From Panagrolaimus kolymaensis (lineage: Eukaryota > Nematoda > Chromadorea > Rhabditida > Panagrolaimidae): a stretch of DNA of 64,000 nucleotides. Position numbers and translations under genes: made by a program. Position 1 is the first letter of the stretch; every line of letters starts with the position of its first letter. Of this stretch, positions 48,663 to 60,700 are shown one piece after another. The notes beneath the pieces were generated by a model, which searched no databases, was not told the DNA's origin, and saw nothing but the letters and a program-made list of their open reading frames with translations. The stretch lies in NCBI GenBank assembly GCA_028622995.1, contig JAJQJQ010000009.1, positions 4,030,001-4,094,000 of the forward strand, in the 5' to 3' direction.

Positions 48663-49816
48663 ATGGCTGAAAATATTCCTCCAACTAATAATAATGATGT
48701 GAGTTTAAAACCTTGTTTTTTTTGTGACTTTTTTAAGAATTATACCAAAATTTTAGACCGCTGTTTATCCCATTGGTGTAACTTGGACTATTTCCAAAAA
48801 AGCTATTTTAAAAGCAGTCGAAATAAATAGTTGCCTTCAAAGCAAACAATATCGACTTGAAAATCAACCTTCCATAAATTATTCAGTCATGTTATGGCCA
48901 AATGGAGATCGAGAAGAAGAACGCGGAGTAGTTTGGATTTTTCTTGATATTAAAATTGGGCCACATAAATCTGTTCATGGTCGATTTAATTTTAATGCGA
49001 AGTATGCAGAATTATATAAACGAAATTTTGAGCATGTTTGGGTTGATTCTCACACATGGGGCCAAGATTATTGTGATCTCGTGGATTTTCTCAATCCCGA
49101 AATGCTATTTTTAATTGATGATGATTTTATTCTAAATGTTACTGGAACTTTAACCATTGAAAAAAAGAATGAATTTAAAATTCCTATTTTGACGAATCTC
49201 AAGAGTCGGAATGGAAAAGATTTTACTATCAAAATTGGAGATCAACAAATTATGGTAAAAATTTTTTAATCCTAAAAAAATTAGTCACTTTTATATTTAA
49301 AAAATGTTTGTTTTAGGCCCATAAAAATATTCTCGCTGCAAATTTCCCCACTTTTGGAGCTCTTCTCGAAGCTGGGCATGAAACTGGCAATTCCGTTACT
49401 TTTACTGGATATGATTATGAAATCATCGAAGCTGCAATTCTTTTTTGTTACGGCGAACATGCATTTGAAAATTTATCTATCGAACAAGTGCTTTCTTTAT
49501 TTAAATTTGCTAATCATTATGCTATGATTGAATTAAAGGTAAAAGTCTTTTCCTAAATTGAATTTTAATTTTTTTTTGCATGTTTAAGTCTAAATTAGAA
49601 ATATATTTAATTCCTCAAATTTCAACACCAAATGTTTGTGCCATTGCAAATACATCAATTTCTAGTGATTCCCCAGTTCTTGAAAAAAAGTGCTATCATT
49701 TCTTGATTAATGCTTTAAGAAAAGGCCTTCCCGTTCATAATCCAGATTCGTTGAATGTTGTTTTCGCTCGAGAAATTTTACGCGAAGCTTTTACCCATCA
49801 TTGTCAAACAACATGA
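48663..49816 (+). CDS. MATH-BTB domain protein (Cullin-3 substrate adaptor type)
   Basis: Four exons (48663-48698, 48757-49254, 49317-49538, 49589-49816) join in phase to give 327 aa. The MATH fold covers about residues 14-155: GVTWTISKKAI, then YSVMLWPNGDREEE and a WGQDYCDLVDFL...FLIDDDFI end. The BTB fold follows at about 163-250: KDFTIKIGDQQIMAHKNILAANFPTF, AAILFCYGEH and LFKFANHYAM. Proteins with this order (C. elegans bath genes, MEL-26, SPOP) bind substrates with MATH and Cullin-3 with BTB, so that substrates are ubiquitinated. The family is strongly expanded in nematodes. Which substrate it binds cannot be said. The first exon is only 12 codons, chosen for its ATG and clean phase. Confidence 0.85.
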
Positions 49817-50626
49817 ATAATATTTAATATTTTTCTCTATCAAATTTTACAAATTTTTGTTTTATTGTTTTTATTTTACTCTTGTTATGGAAATTTTGAA
49901 TTTTATTGTCGAATAAAATTTTAAACTCAGTTTTCATTATTAACATTTGTTATTACTAATACATTTTTTCTCGTCTTTAAAACACGTGCATTTCAATAAT
50001 ATTTATTTTTGGTCATTTTTTTTAACCATTTCTGGCGTCCCGTTCTTCGTTCTTTTCAATTATATTTTTTTCTCCTCCAAAATTTTTGTTTCAAGATTTT
50101 ATAAAATTCAAGTTTAAACTTTGTTTAATTAATTAACAAAGTCTTTTTAATTAAGCTCAATTAGTTAGAGAAAAGGATTATGTGATCCAAATAAATTTTA
50201 AGAAAATTGAGATTGTTTTATGCTGCTTTAAAATCCATTTTTCACAATATCTCAATCCAGATCAAACCTTGTTCATTTTTAAAACTTAAAATTTATTTAT
50301 TCTTTGTATTTTTTAAATTGTTTTGAAATCTCATTTTTCTTCTGAAAAACTTCTTTGTTGATGTCATTATGTTATGAACACTCTTCCATAACTATTCCTT
50401 GTGGGTGGTGACTCATCAGCAACGCCTCATTGTCCATTTGATGATGAAACTTCCACTTTTTTTATTCATTTCTCCTTTACTCCTTCTTTCCTTACCTCTT
50501 TTTTTTAAATCGATTACGTTTGTTTTAAATTTTGAGTTATGCTTGCTCTGAGCTATATTTTTGCTTTGCTTTAATCGATATCTTTTTTCCAGGCATTTGG
50601 TAGCTGCCACAAAAACAGAAACAAGA
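49817..50626. other. Intergenic upstream of the Snf7 gene
   Basis: AT-rich. A good splice-acceptor-like sequence (TTTTTTCCAG) ends at about 50,592, 35 nt before the ATG of the next gene. It could be a trans-splice site or the end of a 5' UTR intron. Confidence 0.35.
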
Positions 50627-51736
50627 ATGTTTGGTACAAAACAAGAATCAATTGATAAATTAAGTCAAATGGTGGAAAAGCTTGTTACAAAAAAGGAAAA
50701 TTTGCGAAAGAAAATTATAGCTGAAACGGATATTGCACGATCTAATGTTTCATTCAATAATCGTGTAGCTTTGTATGCTTTAAAAAGGAGAAAGGTTTTT
50801 GAAAAACACCAACAACATATTGATGATAGTTTTCAAACTATTGAGTTTATAAGAAAATCTTTTGAAAATGCTTCAACCAATAATGAAATTTTACCATTAA
50901 TAGAATCTGCTACTAAAGCAGTTAAAGATGCTAATGAAGGAATAGATGGTGATCTTGACATTATTAATGATATGATTCTAGAATGGGCAGAAATGGAAAG
51001 AGAAGATAGACCTAATGAAATTGCTAATTGTTTTCCAGGTCCTCCTATTCCTTATTGTGGTATTGATTACGAAGAAAGTGAAATTTTGAAGGAGTTGGAA
51101 GAATTGGAGGAGGTATGTTTTGTTTTGTATCTTTTTCCATGCCTAATTTTTATGATTTTTTAGGAAGCTTACAACAAAAAATTTAGTAAATTAAACGAAA
51201 TCGCGGAAAAGCTTTTTACGAAAAAAGAAGATTTTAAAAAGCAAATTATAGCTGAAACTGATATAGCCCGAAAAAATGCGACAGCCAATAAAAGTATAGC
51301 TTTACACGCTTTGATAAAGCGGAAAGCCTTTGAAAAACGACAGCAAAATATTGATGAAACTATTCAAACTATTGAATTACAACGAAAATCCCTTGAAAAT
51401 GCTTCAACCAACGATGAAATTTTACAAGCCATGGAATCATCCGCTAAAGCCATGAAAGATGCTAATGATGGAATGGATTCAGCTCTTGAAATTATTAATA
51501 ATATAAATAAAGTGATTGATGAAAGAGAAAAAATGCCAAATGAAATTGCTCCATGTTTTCCAGGACCAGATCCACCTGAATATGGTATTGATTACGATGA
51601 AGGTGAACTCATTGAGGAGCTTGAAAAAATTGAGAAGGTTGGTTATGGATATTATTTTCAATGCCTAATTTTTATCATTTTGTAGGAAATTCTCAATGAA
51701 AACAAAGGTGTTTTAGCAGAATGTGCTATATTATAA
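50627..51736 (+). CDS. Double Snf7-domain (CHMP4/VPS-32-like) ESCRT-III protein
   Basis: Three exons (50627-51112, 51164-51637, 51686-51736) give 336 aa. Exon 1 and exon 2 each encode one Snf7 core. The first reads KLVTKKENLRKKIIAE, ALYALKRRKVFEK, then TIEFIRKSFENAS. The second reads KLFTKKEDFKKQIIAE, ALHALIKRKAFEK, then TIELQRKSLENAS. Both end in an acidic GIDYEE / GIDYDE helix. CHMP4/VPS-32 has exactly these motifs (TKKQEFLEKKIE, ALQALKRKKRYEK, TIEFQREALENA) but only one core of about 220 aa. The two introns share a stretch (TGCCTAATTTTTAT), so exon plus intron were duplicated together. The tail after the second core is short and lacks the MIM helix that binds VPS4/ALIX. ESCRT-III polymers cut membranes in endosomes and cytokinesis; this protein may be a modified subunit. 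Confidence 0.82.
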
Positions 51737-53151
51737 ATTTTTTTCTTTTAATTCCACATTGTTGTTCAAGTTGGCGAGTATTTATTCGCATAACTTTGTC
51801 CTTCAATTTTAAAAATTTAAATTTTTAATTATCCTTTTATGATTTTTTTTTATTTGTTTTTATTATGCATTATAAAATTTAAATTTATTTTACAGAATAA
51901 AATTTTTGTAAAATCTCCCTTGTTTGAATTATTTTAAATTTTGATTTAGTTAAATAAAAGTTTGTTTTAAAAAAATTCATTTCTTTGCCAAATTTTTGGT
52001 ACTTATTTTTCATTATTTACCTTTATTATTACTAATCCTTTTTTTCTCTTCTTTATAACACGTACATTTTAAAAACATATACTCTTGGTTCTCTTTTACT
52101 TGACCTTTTCTGGCGTCTCGTCCCTCATTCGTTTCAATTATGTATACATATTTTCCTTTCTCCTCAATTTTTTTATTGAGTTTTTATTTATATTAAAACT
52201 TTACTAAATTTATTTAACAGAAATTTATAAAATAATTTAAAAAATATTTGTGACAGGACGGAATAAAGTTCCGAGAAAACATAATTTTTGATGGAAAAAA
52301 AGTTTTTATAACAATTCAAAGTTCCAGGTGTAGAAAATAATAATCAAATCTTCTATTTTCCTGGGTCTTTCTTGATCCCTAAAAATGATTTTGTTGTTAT
52401 GATTTTTAAATTAAGTTATTCTCGGAAAATTTTTGTATTTCTATTTACTTTCATTTCCACTTTACGCATTTTTTCCAATTATGTTTGGAGGTCCTTTTTT
52501 TTTTTAACTTTCTTGCCCTAATTGTTATAAATTTTTATCTATCTCTAGAAAATATTAATATTATTAATTAAAGCAGTATTTAGTATTTTAATAACCAAAT
52601 TAAAAAGATTTTTTACCATTTTTTATGTCATATTTACCACCCATGTTTGCACCTCTGTTTTCGTTTTTTTCCTTTTGCACAAAAACATTAAACTCGTATT
52701 TATTGATTTATGAATAACGGGAAACAACCTTTTTTTTCTTCTTGATTATTAACTTTAGATAATTTGCTGCTCTTCTTCTCTTTTTTTCTGAGATTGTTGT
52801 CAGTTCTCCGCTAAATTGACCTCAAAAATATGAAACTATTATTATTGTCAGATTTGGTATTAATAAAAAAATTTGAAAACCCAATAAAATAAATCGTTAA
52901 AAATCGTTGTTGGTTTTTTCCGCTAAAAAAGCTGCGTAAAAGGTGTGCTTGCTTTTATTCATAATTATGCTTTTTGAAGGCAATAAAAAACAATATTGAA
53001 ATTTTTTTCCTGTTTGCTTTTTTTACTTTTTTCCCATCTTTCAAGATTCAAAAATAAGCGCTCTGTTTTTTGTGGTTGCATTTTTCCCATTTTTTGTTTT
53101 TGGTTCTCTTTTTATTTTATTATTAAAAATGGTTTTATAGTTAGAAAAATA
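51737..53151. other. Intergenic, no supported gene
   Basis: 1.4 kb of A/T-rich sequence. It contains short stretches resembling the flank after the MATH-BTB gene (a CTTTTTTCTC...TTTCTGGCGTC-like motif near 50,030 and 52,110). These suggest that a flanking segment was duplicated too. Confidence 0.4.
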
Positions 53152-54000
53152 ATGATTAAAATAAAAAAGCGGTATACTCCTATTCGAAAAGCTCGATTTG
53201 TCCCAGTTCCACGTCCTCAAGATCATATTTGCTTCAACAATTACAATTCTCTTCCATCAGTTGCAGAATTTGCAAATAGCGATTTTGTGGATTTTGTAAA
53301 TTTGCCAAAAGTAAAATTATTAAATGTTAAAAAGATAGGAATTCGATGCGAGAAATGCACGAAATTACAAAAAGTTACGGTATGATTTAATTTTAACTTA
53401 TTTTATTTGATCAATAATGAATTTGTTAAGGATAATGTTGTGGATTATGCATTTTGTAATCTCGATGTGGATGGAAAAAATTATTTTATTATAAAACTTT
53501 GTAATGATGTAAATGAATTTTTTCTTATTGAATCAAATGAATTTGCTTCAAAATGTCCAAACGTATGTTTATTTTATTCAAACAAACAAAAATACACCAA
53601 AAATTTTACAGTCTAAAAGGTTTTTTTTCAGGCTTTAGAGTCTTTTATTAAATTCAAAACTGAATATTTGGAAGCTTTGAAATATATAGAAGATCAAATG
53701 ATTCCCGCAAAATTGGATGCCCTTCGAGATACTCAATTTTTTAAAGACCGAATACTTGGAATTCCAGACATTCCAAAAAGTTCAGATCCAACATATTTTT
53801 ATCAAAGAAGAAATTTTATTCATTTATTTAAATTATGCCTTCAATCCACAATTTGCTCGTTTATGACCACCAATGTTGATTATTCGCTGCTGCACGGTTG
53901 TGCAATGGCATTTTATGAAGATCGCGAACCCTTATTTGATGGATTTAGTTCAGAGTTTGTGGAAGCAGCATACGAGAAAATTTTCGATGCATTAATATAA
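53152..54000 (+). CDS. Orphan 242-aa protein
   Basis: Three exons (53152-53379, 53431-53562, 53632-54000) join in phase with short introns (51 and 69 nt). I do not recognise it. The N-terminus is strongly basic (MIKIKKRYTPIRKARF), which would suit RNA binding or a nuclear or mitochondrial location. A CxxC (IRCEKCTK) lies near residue 70, and several other Cys are scattered. The C-terminal half is predicted to be mostly helical, with acidic patches. Codon use is like its neighbours. The ATG chosen is the first after a stop in the basic frame; an upstream hydrophobic frame is discounted because stops and homopolymers surround it. Confidence 0.6.
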
Positions 54001-54325
54001 TAATTATTTTTGGTTGTGAAACGTAAAAGAAAGAACAAAAATTAACTTAATGTACAAAAGTTTTTAATTAACTCATGTTTTCTAAAATATTTAAATTTGT
54101 TATTTATTAAATCTTAAAAATTTATTAATAAAGTAATTAATAATTAAAGATTGCATTTGCATTTATTGGGATTTTACAAAAATTAACTTAAAGATTAAAT
54201 TCCAAGAAATAAATAAATTTTTAATTACTTATTTAAAAATTTTTTAGTTAAAATTGCATTGAAAGATCGAATGCAACAACAACAACAAATACAATATTTT
54301 TATTATGCATTTATGAATGGATTTT

Positions 54326-57300
54326 TCATTGCCATGAAGGAATCAAATTTGGAGCTCCATAAACCGCGGGATAAATTGAACTCCAAATAGGTGTTGCAGC
54401 CATTTGAGAATTTGTTGCCGCAGTTAAATTTGCAAGTTGGGTCAAAGCTAACAACGAGGATGGATTTAATTGATTATTCTGAAACATTTTTTTAGAAAAA
54501 AATATTAGAAAAAGCGTTGCTTTGTTTTTGTTAAATAAACGTACATTTGGTTCAGCTGGTCGACCCCATGAACAACGTAACATTTGTCCATCGATTTCTT
54601 CAAAGCTCATTTCCAATATAGCTTTCGTTGCTCCATCTTTGGTTTCATATGTAACGAAACCATAATTTTGTGGTGCAAATAATCGAATTTCTTTAATCTC
54701 TCCAAATTTTGTAAATGCTTTGCGAACGCTTTCCTCTGAAAATTGTAAAATAGAAAAAATTGATTTAAAGTTTTTATATGACTTTTTTATTATTATTTAA
54801 CTACCAGCCTGAAGGTATCCTTAAAGTTATTCTTTTTTGTATTTTTTAAAAGCCCATGCATAATTTGGTAAAATGTGTCCAGCGCTTTCTTTCTCTTTAT
54901 TTTTATAAATATTTTTTTTTCGTTTTTTTTCTATGGAAAGTAAGCAAAGTCAAAGAAAATATTTATATTTTATTAAGTTTCGGCTTTGACGACTATTTTT
55001 CTTCTTCTTGAAAATTAGTAATAATCAAGATGGATGAATCTACAGAGGTTCGAGTTTTTCTTCTTCTTGATATGATTAATTTCTCATCTCTTTCAGATTT
55101 ATTATACAGACGTTGTATATGAGCCAGATTATAATGAAGCTGATTCCACTATTCCCACATCCCCTGACAATAAAAAAGATGGAGATAAACTTAAGCGTGA
55201 TTATACAAATCAAAAGAAAATGACTCAAAAGCTTCGTGTTTGGATTGATCAAGATCAATTAATTCGTATTGCAAAAACCACAAAGAAAATTAGACCTGGA
55301 TCTTTGGGATTAGGGGTTCGTCGGTTGAAGCATGATATTAATGCCCTTGCCATAATTAATCCAGCAATAGAAAGAAAAATTATTGGACCTTCTGGTCGAA
55401 TGAAAAAAGCGGATAAGCAAAAATTAAAGGAATTTCGAGATAATGCGTTTGGCGAAGATGAAGAAACTCAGCATTTACAAGCTCCTTGGTTAGCTCTTGA
55501 GAATGTGGTTGATACTGATGCAGCTAATGATTATGTCGATGAGGAAAAAGAAAATGGTGATATGTTTGTTTATCGAAGACCTGGGTTGGATTTGCATCCA
55601 GCTACTGGGAGTAGTGCTTTTGCCATGTAAGTTTTAGAGTTTTTCCTATCAAGGATAGCTAACTTTTATATATATTCTAGTCGATCATCCAAACCATATC
55701 AAACAGCAGAAGAAATTATGGAAGCTACCGCAGCAATTAAAAAAATAGATGCCACCATAAATATGTTAAAGCTTCAAGAAGTGGACGATTATTTGAATCC
55801 AATTCCTAAAGAGCCCTTTGAATTTGAAGGACCTATTGAACCTGACTTCACATGTGCTCGCATCCGGCCTCTTACAAAGCGCGTAAAACGTAGAATTATT
55901 AATATAGACTTTAATTTTGCTCCAAGCACTTCTTCCTTTTATGGACAAGATCGAGTTTCTGAATTTGCTTCAATGAATGTGGATGTTAATCCAGATTTCA
56001 CGTTGCATTCTGATATTCGACCAGAAGTTTTAATTCAAAGAGAAATGGCTCAGAGATCTCGAATGATTGGAAATGGAATAATGTTAGTTTTGTTTTGATA
56101 TGAAACTTTCTGCTAATAGAATATATTTTAGTGACTATATTGCCAGTGCAGCTAATAATATTGATTTTGGTAGAAAAAAAGCTGCCGAAAATGAAATAAT
56201 AAAACTAAACGAAACTCGTAATAAAAGTGAAGGAGATAACTTCGCTGATAATATAAAAATGATTATCAAACGAGTCAAACCAATTATCCATGGACAAAAG
56301 AATGAAGAACCACCCACTTATCAAATTACTAAGAAAAATGACAAAAATGCTGAAAAAAAGAAGGAAAAAACAGAGAATGTAAAAGTTCAACCACGGAAAA
56401 GTGCAGCTTCTGGTGATTCTAAAGCTAATGCTAGACGACCTCGAAAATCTAAAGAAGGTTCTATTGGCCCAAAACCAAAAAAGGCAAAAACGAGTAAAAA
56501 AGAAAAACATTAATTTATTTTTTAATTGTTTTTGTTATGTAAATTTTTTTGGATAATATAAATTTAAAAAAAGAAAATGTTTACCTGATGTGGTGGAATT
56601 TAAATTTCCAATATACACTGTGGTATTATCAAGAGGGGAAGCATTATAAATTTGTTCATATGTCAATGCTCTCTTTTCATCTTCAGCTGTTCTTCGTACA
56701 GCCCAATTCGTTCGAACCGCTCGACGACCAATCATTTGACCATTCATTTTTTCAATTGCAGCTTCAGCATGTTCTTTATTTGGATAACTTACAAATCCAT
56801 AACCCCGTGATTTTAATGATTGCGAATCCCGTATAACTTTAGCTTCCCTAAAATATAATAATAAAATTTAAAAAATCTTAAAAGTTATTTGCTTACGAAA
56901 TTTCACCAAATTTATCAAAAGCATTTTTTAACATTTCATTATCAACTTCAGATGAAAGATCTCCGACAAATAAATGAAAATGTTCTAAAAAAAGGGATAC
57001 TGTAGCTAACTTTTAATTTAATTTAAAAAATAATTTTACTGCTTGTATCAATTTTGGGAGTTGCAGCAATTTGTTGTTGAGCTGCAAGCATTTGCTTTTG
57101 CGCGACAGTCAAAGGTAAAGTTGCAGCTGCGCCATTTTGTTGTGAAAATAACATAATTGGAAATCCTTCAAATGCATTGGTTCCACTTCCATTAAGCGAT
57201 GGCGCATTTGTTGCCATTGTAGTACCATATGGTGAAGTCATAGAAGAAAGTTGTGCTGTTGGATGATAATATTGAAATCCTCCTCCACCTCCTCCAGCTT

Positions 57301-57702
57301 GTTGTTGTTGCATAAAACTTAATGCTTGAGCCGCTGCAGCGGCATTAAAACCATTTTGATGATGACCAAATATATTTACCGGTGTTGAACATAATGAACT
57401 TGCTGAAGTTCCATTAGAAGCAGCAGCAGCCGCCGCTGCAGCAGCCATGAATCCTGGATTGGATGCCATAGCATTATTATAATGATGATGGGAGGCTAAA
57501 GTAGGTGCAGTGCCAGGAACCCCCACAGCTGTCATCATTTTCTTACTTAATTGATGGCCAAGATAACTAAAATCTGATGAAGAAGTTGTTTCGTTGAAAA
57601 CTTGTTGAATCAACGATTGGCTTCTTGCAGCAGCTGTGGCAGCGGCGGCAGAATTTGTTGATGAATCGATTGGAAATGAGCGCTTCAGGATTGGATATAT
57701 TT
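54326..57702 (-). CDS. TIA-1/TIAR-like RNA-binding protein (two RRMs, Ala/Gln-rich N-terminus); start unresolved
   Basis: Exons on the minus strand: up to about 57702-57040, 56984-56897, 56847-56585, 54735-54545 and 54478-54326. The first visible exon encodes Ala, Gln, Gly and Asn-rich low-complexity sequence. Then comes one RRM (HFHLFVGDLSSEVD, RNP2; SRGYGFVSY, RNP1), matching TIA-1 RRM2. GQMIGRRAVRTNWAVRR and DNTTVYIGNLNS begin a second RRM with QNYGFVTY and GQMLRCSWGRP, matching RRM3. A short Leu/Asn/Ala tail ends in PSWQ. TIA-1 proteins bind U-rich RNA and control splicing, translation and stress granules. The family's RRM1 is not visible, and the open frame has no ATG before an upstream TAA at 57707-57709. 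At least one more 5' exon must lie further upstream. The RRM2-RRM3 intron is 1.85 kb and holds another gene. Confidence 0.78.
55030..56513 (+). CDS. Orphan 443-aa basic-tailed protein nested in the TIAR-like gene's intron
   Basis: Four exons (55030-55047, 55097-55626, 55681-56082, 56132-56513) join in phase. Not recognised. The first two thirds are mixed charged sequence with landmarks such as SLGLGVRRLKHDIN, KIIGPSGRMKKADKQKL and PEVLIQREMAQRSRM. The last 100 residues are very Lys/Arg-rich (KNAEKKKEKTENVK, RRPRKSKEG, KPKKAKTSKKEKH), a likely nuclear localisation and nucleic-acid-binding tail. A structural or chromatin-associated nuclear protein is a guess. It lies entirely inside an intron of the opposite-strand gene. 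The first exon is only six codons and its donor (GTTCGA) is weak, so the start is less certain than the rest. The ATG of the KMTQK segment at 55220 is an alternative. Confidence 0.68.
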
Positions 57703-60700
57703 CTTTTTAAAACCGAGAGTATTAGTGCTTCTTTAAAAAAAGGAAGCACTCCTCGGTTTTAGCAATAAAATAATCTTTTAAAAATATTGGAAATTTAGTT
57801 TTTTATTAAAAAAAATAAAGAAACTAAAGATTATTAAGATTAATAATAACAATGTATTGCTTTCCAAGAATCAAATTTAAAATAATCAATAAAGAATTAT
57901 GGCGAGTGAGGGATGCGTTTTGTAACAACAAGCCTAAAAAAGCATTTATTATTAGTATTTAATTTTTTGTTTCCTTTCATTTTTTTTGTTGCTTCCATCG
58001 TGTGACCAAAAAAATATATAACTAATAATCACGAAGGAACCAACACATACAAAAAAAAACAATGGTTTAAGAGAAAAAAGCATTAATAAAAAAGCTATCA
58101 TTTGATGCAAGTTTTATTTTTGTGTGTGAATTCTATTTTTTTAATAATAGCTTTTGGTGTTTTCAGAGTCAAAAAAAAAGAAAGAGACATAAAGGATAAA
58201 AATAAAAATACATACATATTTGAGAAGCTAAAGACTGACTGACTGTACATATTTGGAGAGCTTATAAAAAAATGCAAACATTTATGAATTCTTAAAAAGC
58301 AAGTGACAGGCATTTAGCTTTTCCAACGTTTTTGTTGGGGCGAAAATCGATGATCAGTAAAAAAAATAATTTAAAAAAGTGAAAGTTTTTCTTTAAAAAT
58401 TTTTTTTTGAAAAAATGAATGCACAGAAAAAAATGCTTCAAAATTGTAATGTCTAAACTAAGTTTTAATTAAGTTAGTCAGTTAAGTTAGTTGCTTCTTC
58501 TCTTTCTTTTTTTTTAACTTAATTTTTTTTTAGTTTTTGAAGAGGTGAAGTAGGTTTCTAATTTACACATAAAGCTTGTATTCTTTCCCCACTTTTTTTT
58601 TGTTGCATCGAAGTTAGTTAGTTTTTAAGTAGTTTTTGTCCAAGAAAAAAAGTATAACTGTGTTTTTCCATTTTTTGGCTTTTGCCAAATAAATGAAGTA
58701 AGTAAGTATGAATTAAGAAAGTTTGAAAAATGGATGCTTCTGATTGAAAACTAAATGTCAGAAAAGCGAAAAGAAGTGAAGAGGAAAAGCTTGCTTGCCT
58801 TTTCTTGTTTCTATGAAGGAAAAAATAAATAATATTTTACTCTATCATCCGTTATGGAAAATTTAAAAAAAAGAAGCCAATGCACATGGCTGATTTTATA
58901 CAAAACCATGAAATAAAAGGGGTTTTTGAGGAGCTGAAAGTTTAAAAAATCGAAAAAATAGATAAAAATAAAAAATTAATATTAGAGTGGTGTTTTGAAT
59001 AATTTTTGCAAATAAGACGAGAGAAAAAAAAGATTAAAAAAAATGTGAATCTTTTTTTGTTTGAATGGCATGGAAGAAGATTAATTTACTTTTTTCTTTT
59101 TAAAAAAGAAGCCAAAAAAGCAAACGAGCTGCCATTTACACAGTTACTGAAAGGAGATGAGAGATATAAAAATGTATGTGCTTCTTCTTCTTCGAAACGT
59201 CAAAATCTCACCTTTTTTAATCTTAATTTTTTTCGTTATTATGAGAAAGAAAAAAGAAAGGATTATTTGCAGTGTAGTTATGGATGTAAAAATAAAATAA
59301 AATTTTGAAAGAATGGCATTTTGCATATATATTTATGAATACTAAAAAAGTGTGCAACAAAAAATGGTGAAAACCAATTTTAACGTGAAATCATAAATTT
59401 AAAGTTAAATCCTTAGCAATAATTTACAACATTTTATTTTTTGCAATAAAAATAATACGGAAAAAAAAGAAGTCAAAGTACAGTTGCAAGTTGCGCAAGA
59501 TAAAGATTGGTTGGCTCTAACATTAAAAAAAGTACACATAGCTAGCTAGCCATAACATTTTTTAGCCATGCTTCTGACAAACAACAATCACCAAAAAAAT
59601 AAATAATAAAAACATTCAAAATCTGAAGAAGCGAGAAAGCAAGCGAATAAAAAAATGTCTCTTTAATTTTTGCGCTTGCGCCGCCGCATAATTAGAAAAC
59701 ACTTAACGAAAAAATAAAAGAATTTTTATGAAGGCATTTTCATTTTGCGCTTGCTTTTCCCTGCTTTCCTTTATTTTATTTTATTTTTAAAACATTACAT
59801 TAAAACACTCAAGCGTTAATAAAGTTTGACGGAACAACGAAAAAATAAAAATAAAATAAATTTTAAAAATTGACGTAACTCTGCCAACATTTTTGCGACT
59901 TTCTTATTCTTGCTTACTTTGTTTTATTTTATTTTGAGCAAAAGTAATGTGCGATTTAACCTTTTTTTTGTAGAGGCTGCTTTTTAGAAGAAAAAAAAAT
60001 GATAGAGAATAAAAAATTAAAAACGAAAAAAAATTAAGAGGAAAAGAAAATTTATCTGATTTTAAAACAGATTTTTTTAACGATTTTCAAGTAGTTAAAT
60101 TTTCGCAAAAAAATGTGACAAATCATTCGTTTTCAAATAAAAAATAAAAATATTGACAATCTAATATATTTTTTTATTCGTTTGTTCATTCGTTTCAAAT
60201 AGTAATTAAAAAAATATAAAGAAAGATAGAGAAAAAGTCTTAAAGCAAAACATATGTATTATATTATCTTAGAAGGAAATGAGAAAACTTAAACAAAAAC
60301 TATGGGTTTTTTTGAAAGACAAAATAAAAGTCAAAGAGCAAAGCCAGCTGAAAAGTTTCATATATGTATTTATTTATTTATTTTGCAAACAACCGATGAG
60401 GCGGAAAAAAGACTATAAGGGATTATAAAGCTTAAAAACAGAAAATATGCTTCTTTTTTTCGTTTTTTTTCTTTTTTTCATAAACTTTTCAAAATCCTTC
60501 TTTTTTATTTTTTGAAGTCTGTTTTTTTCTGTTTTAAGTTTTTTTGCGGCCTAATTTTGACGAACGACTGATTAGAAAATAAATAAAAATGAAGAAAAAA
60601 AGTGATAACGGACGAACGTAAAATTTTTTGAAATGGTAATAAAAGTTTTCTCGAAAAGTCGTCAATTACTACCATTTTTTAAAGCGGTAATTAAACTATA

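Noticed and set aside
56205..56510. 101-codon minus-strand frame opposite the Lys-rich tail of the nested gene
   Set aside because: Phe/Ser-rich complement of Lys codons; a shadow.
57567..57749. 60-codon minus-strand frame starting MLPFFKEALIL near the TIAR-like first exon
   Set aside because: It is out of frame with the RRM-bearing exon chain, and its residues are the shifted reading of the Ala-rich repeat.
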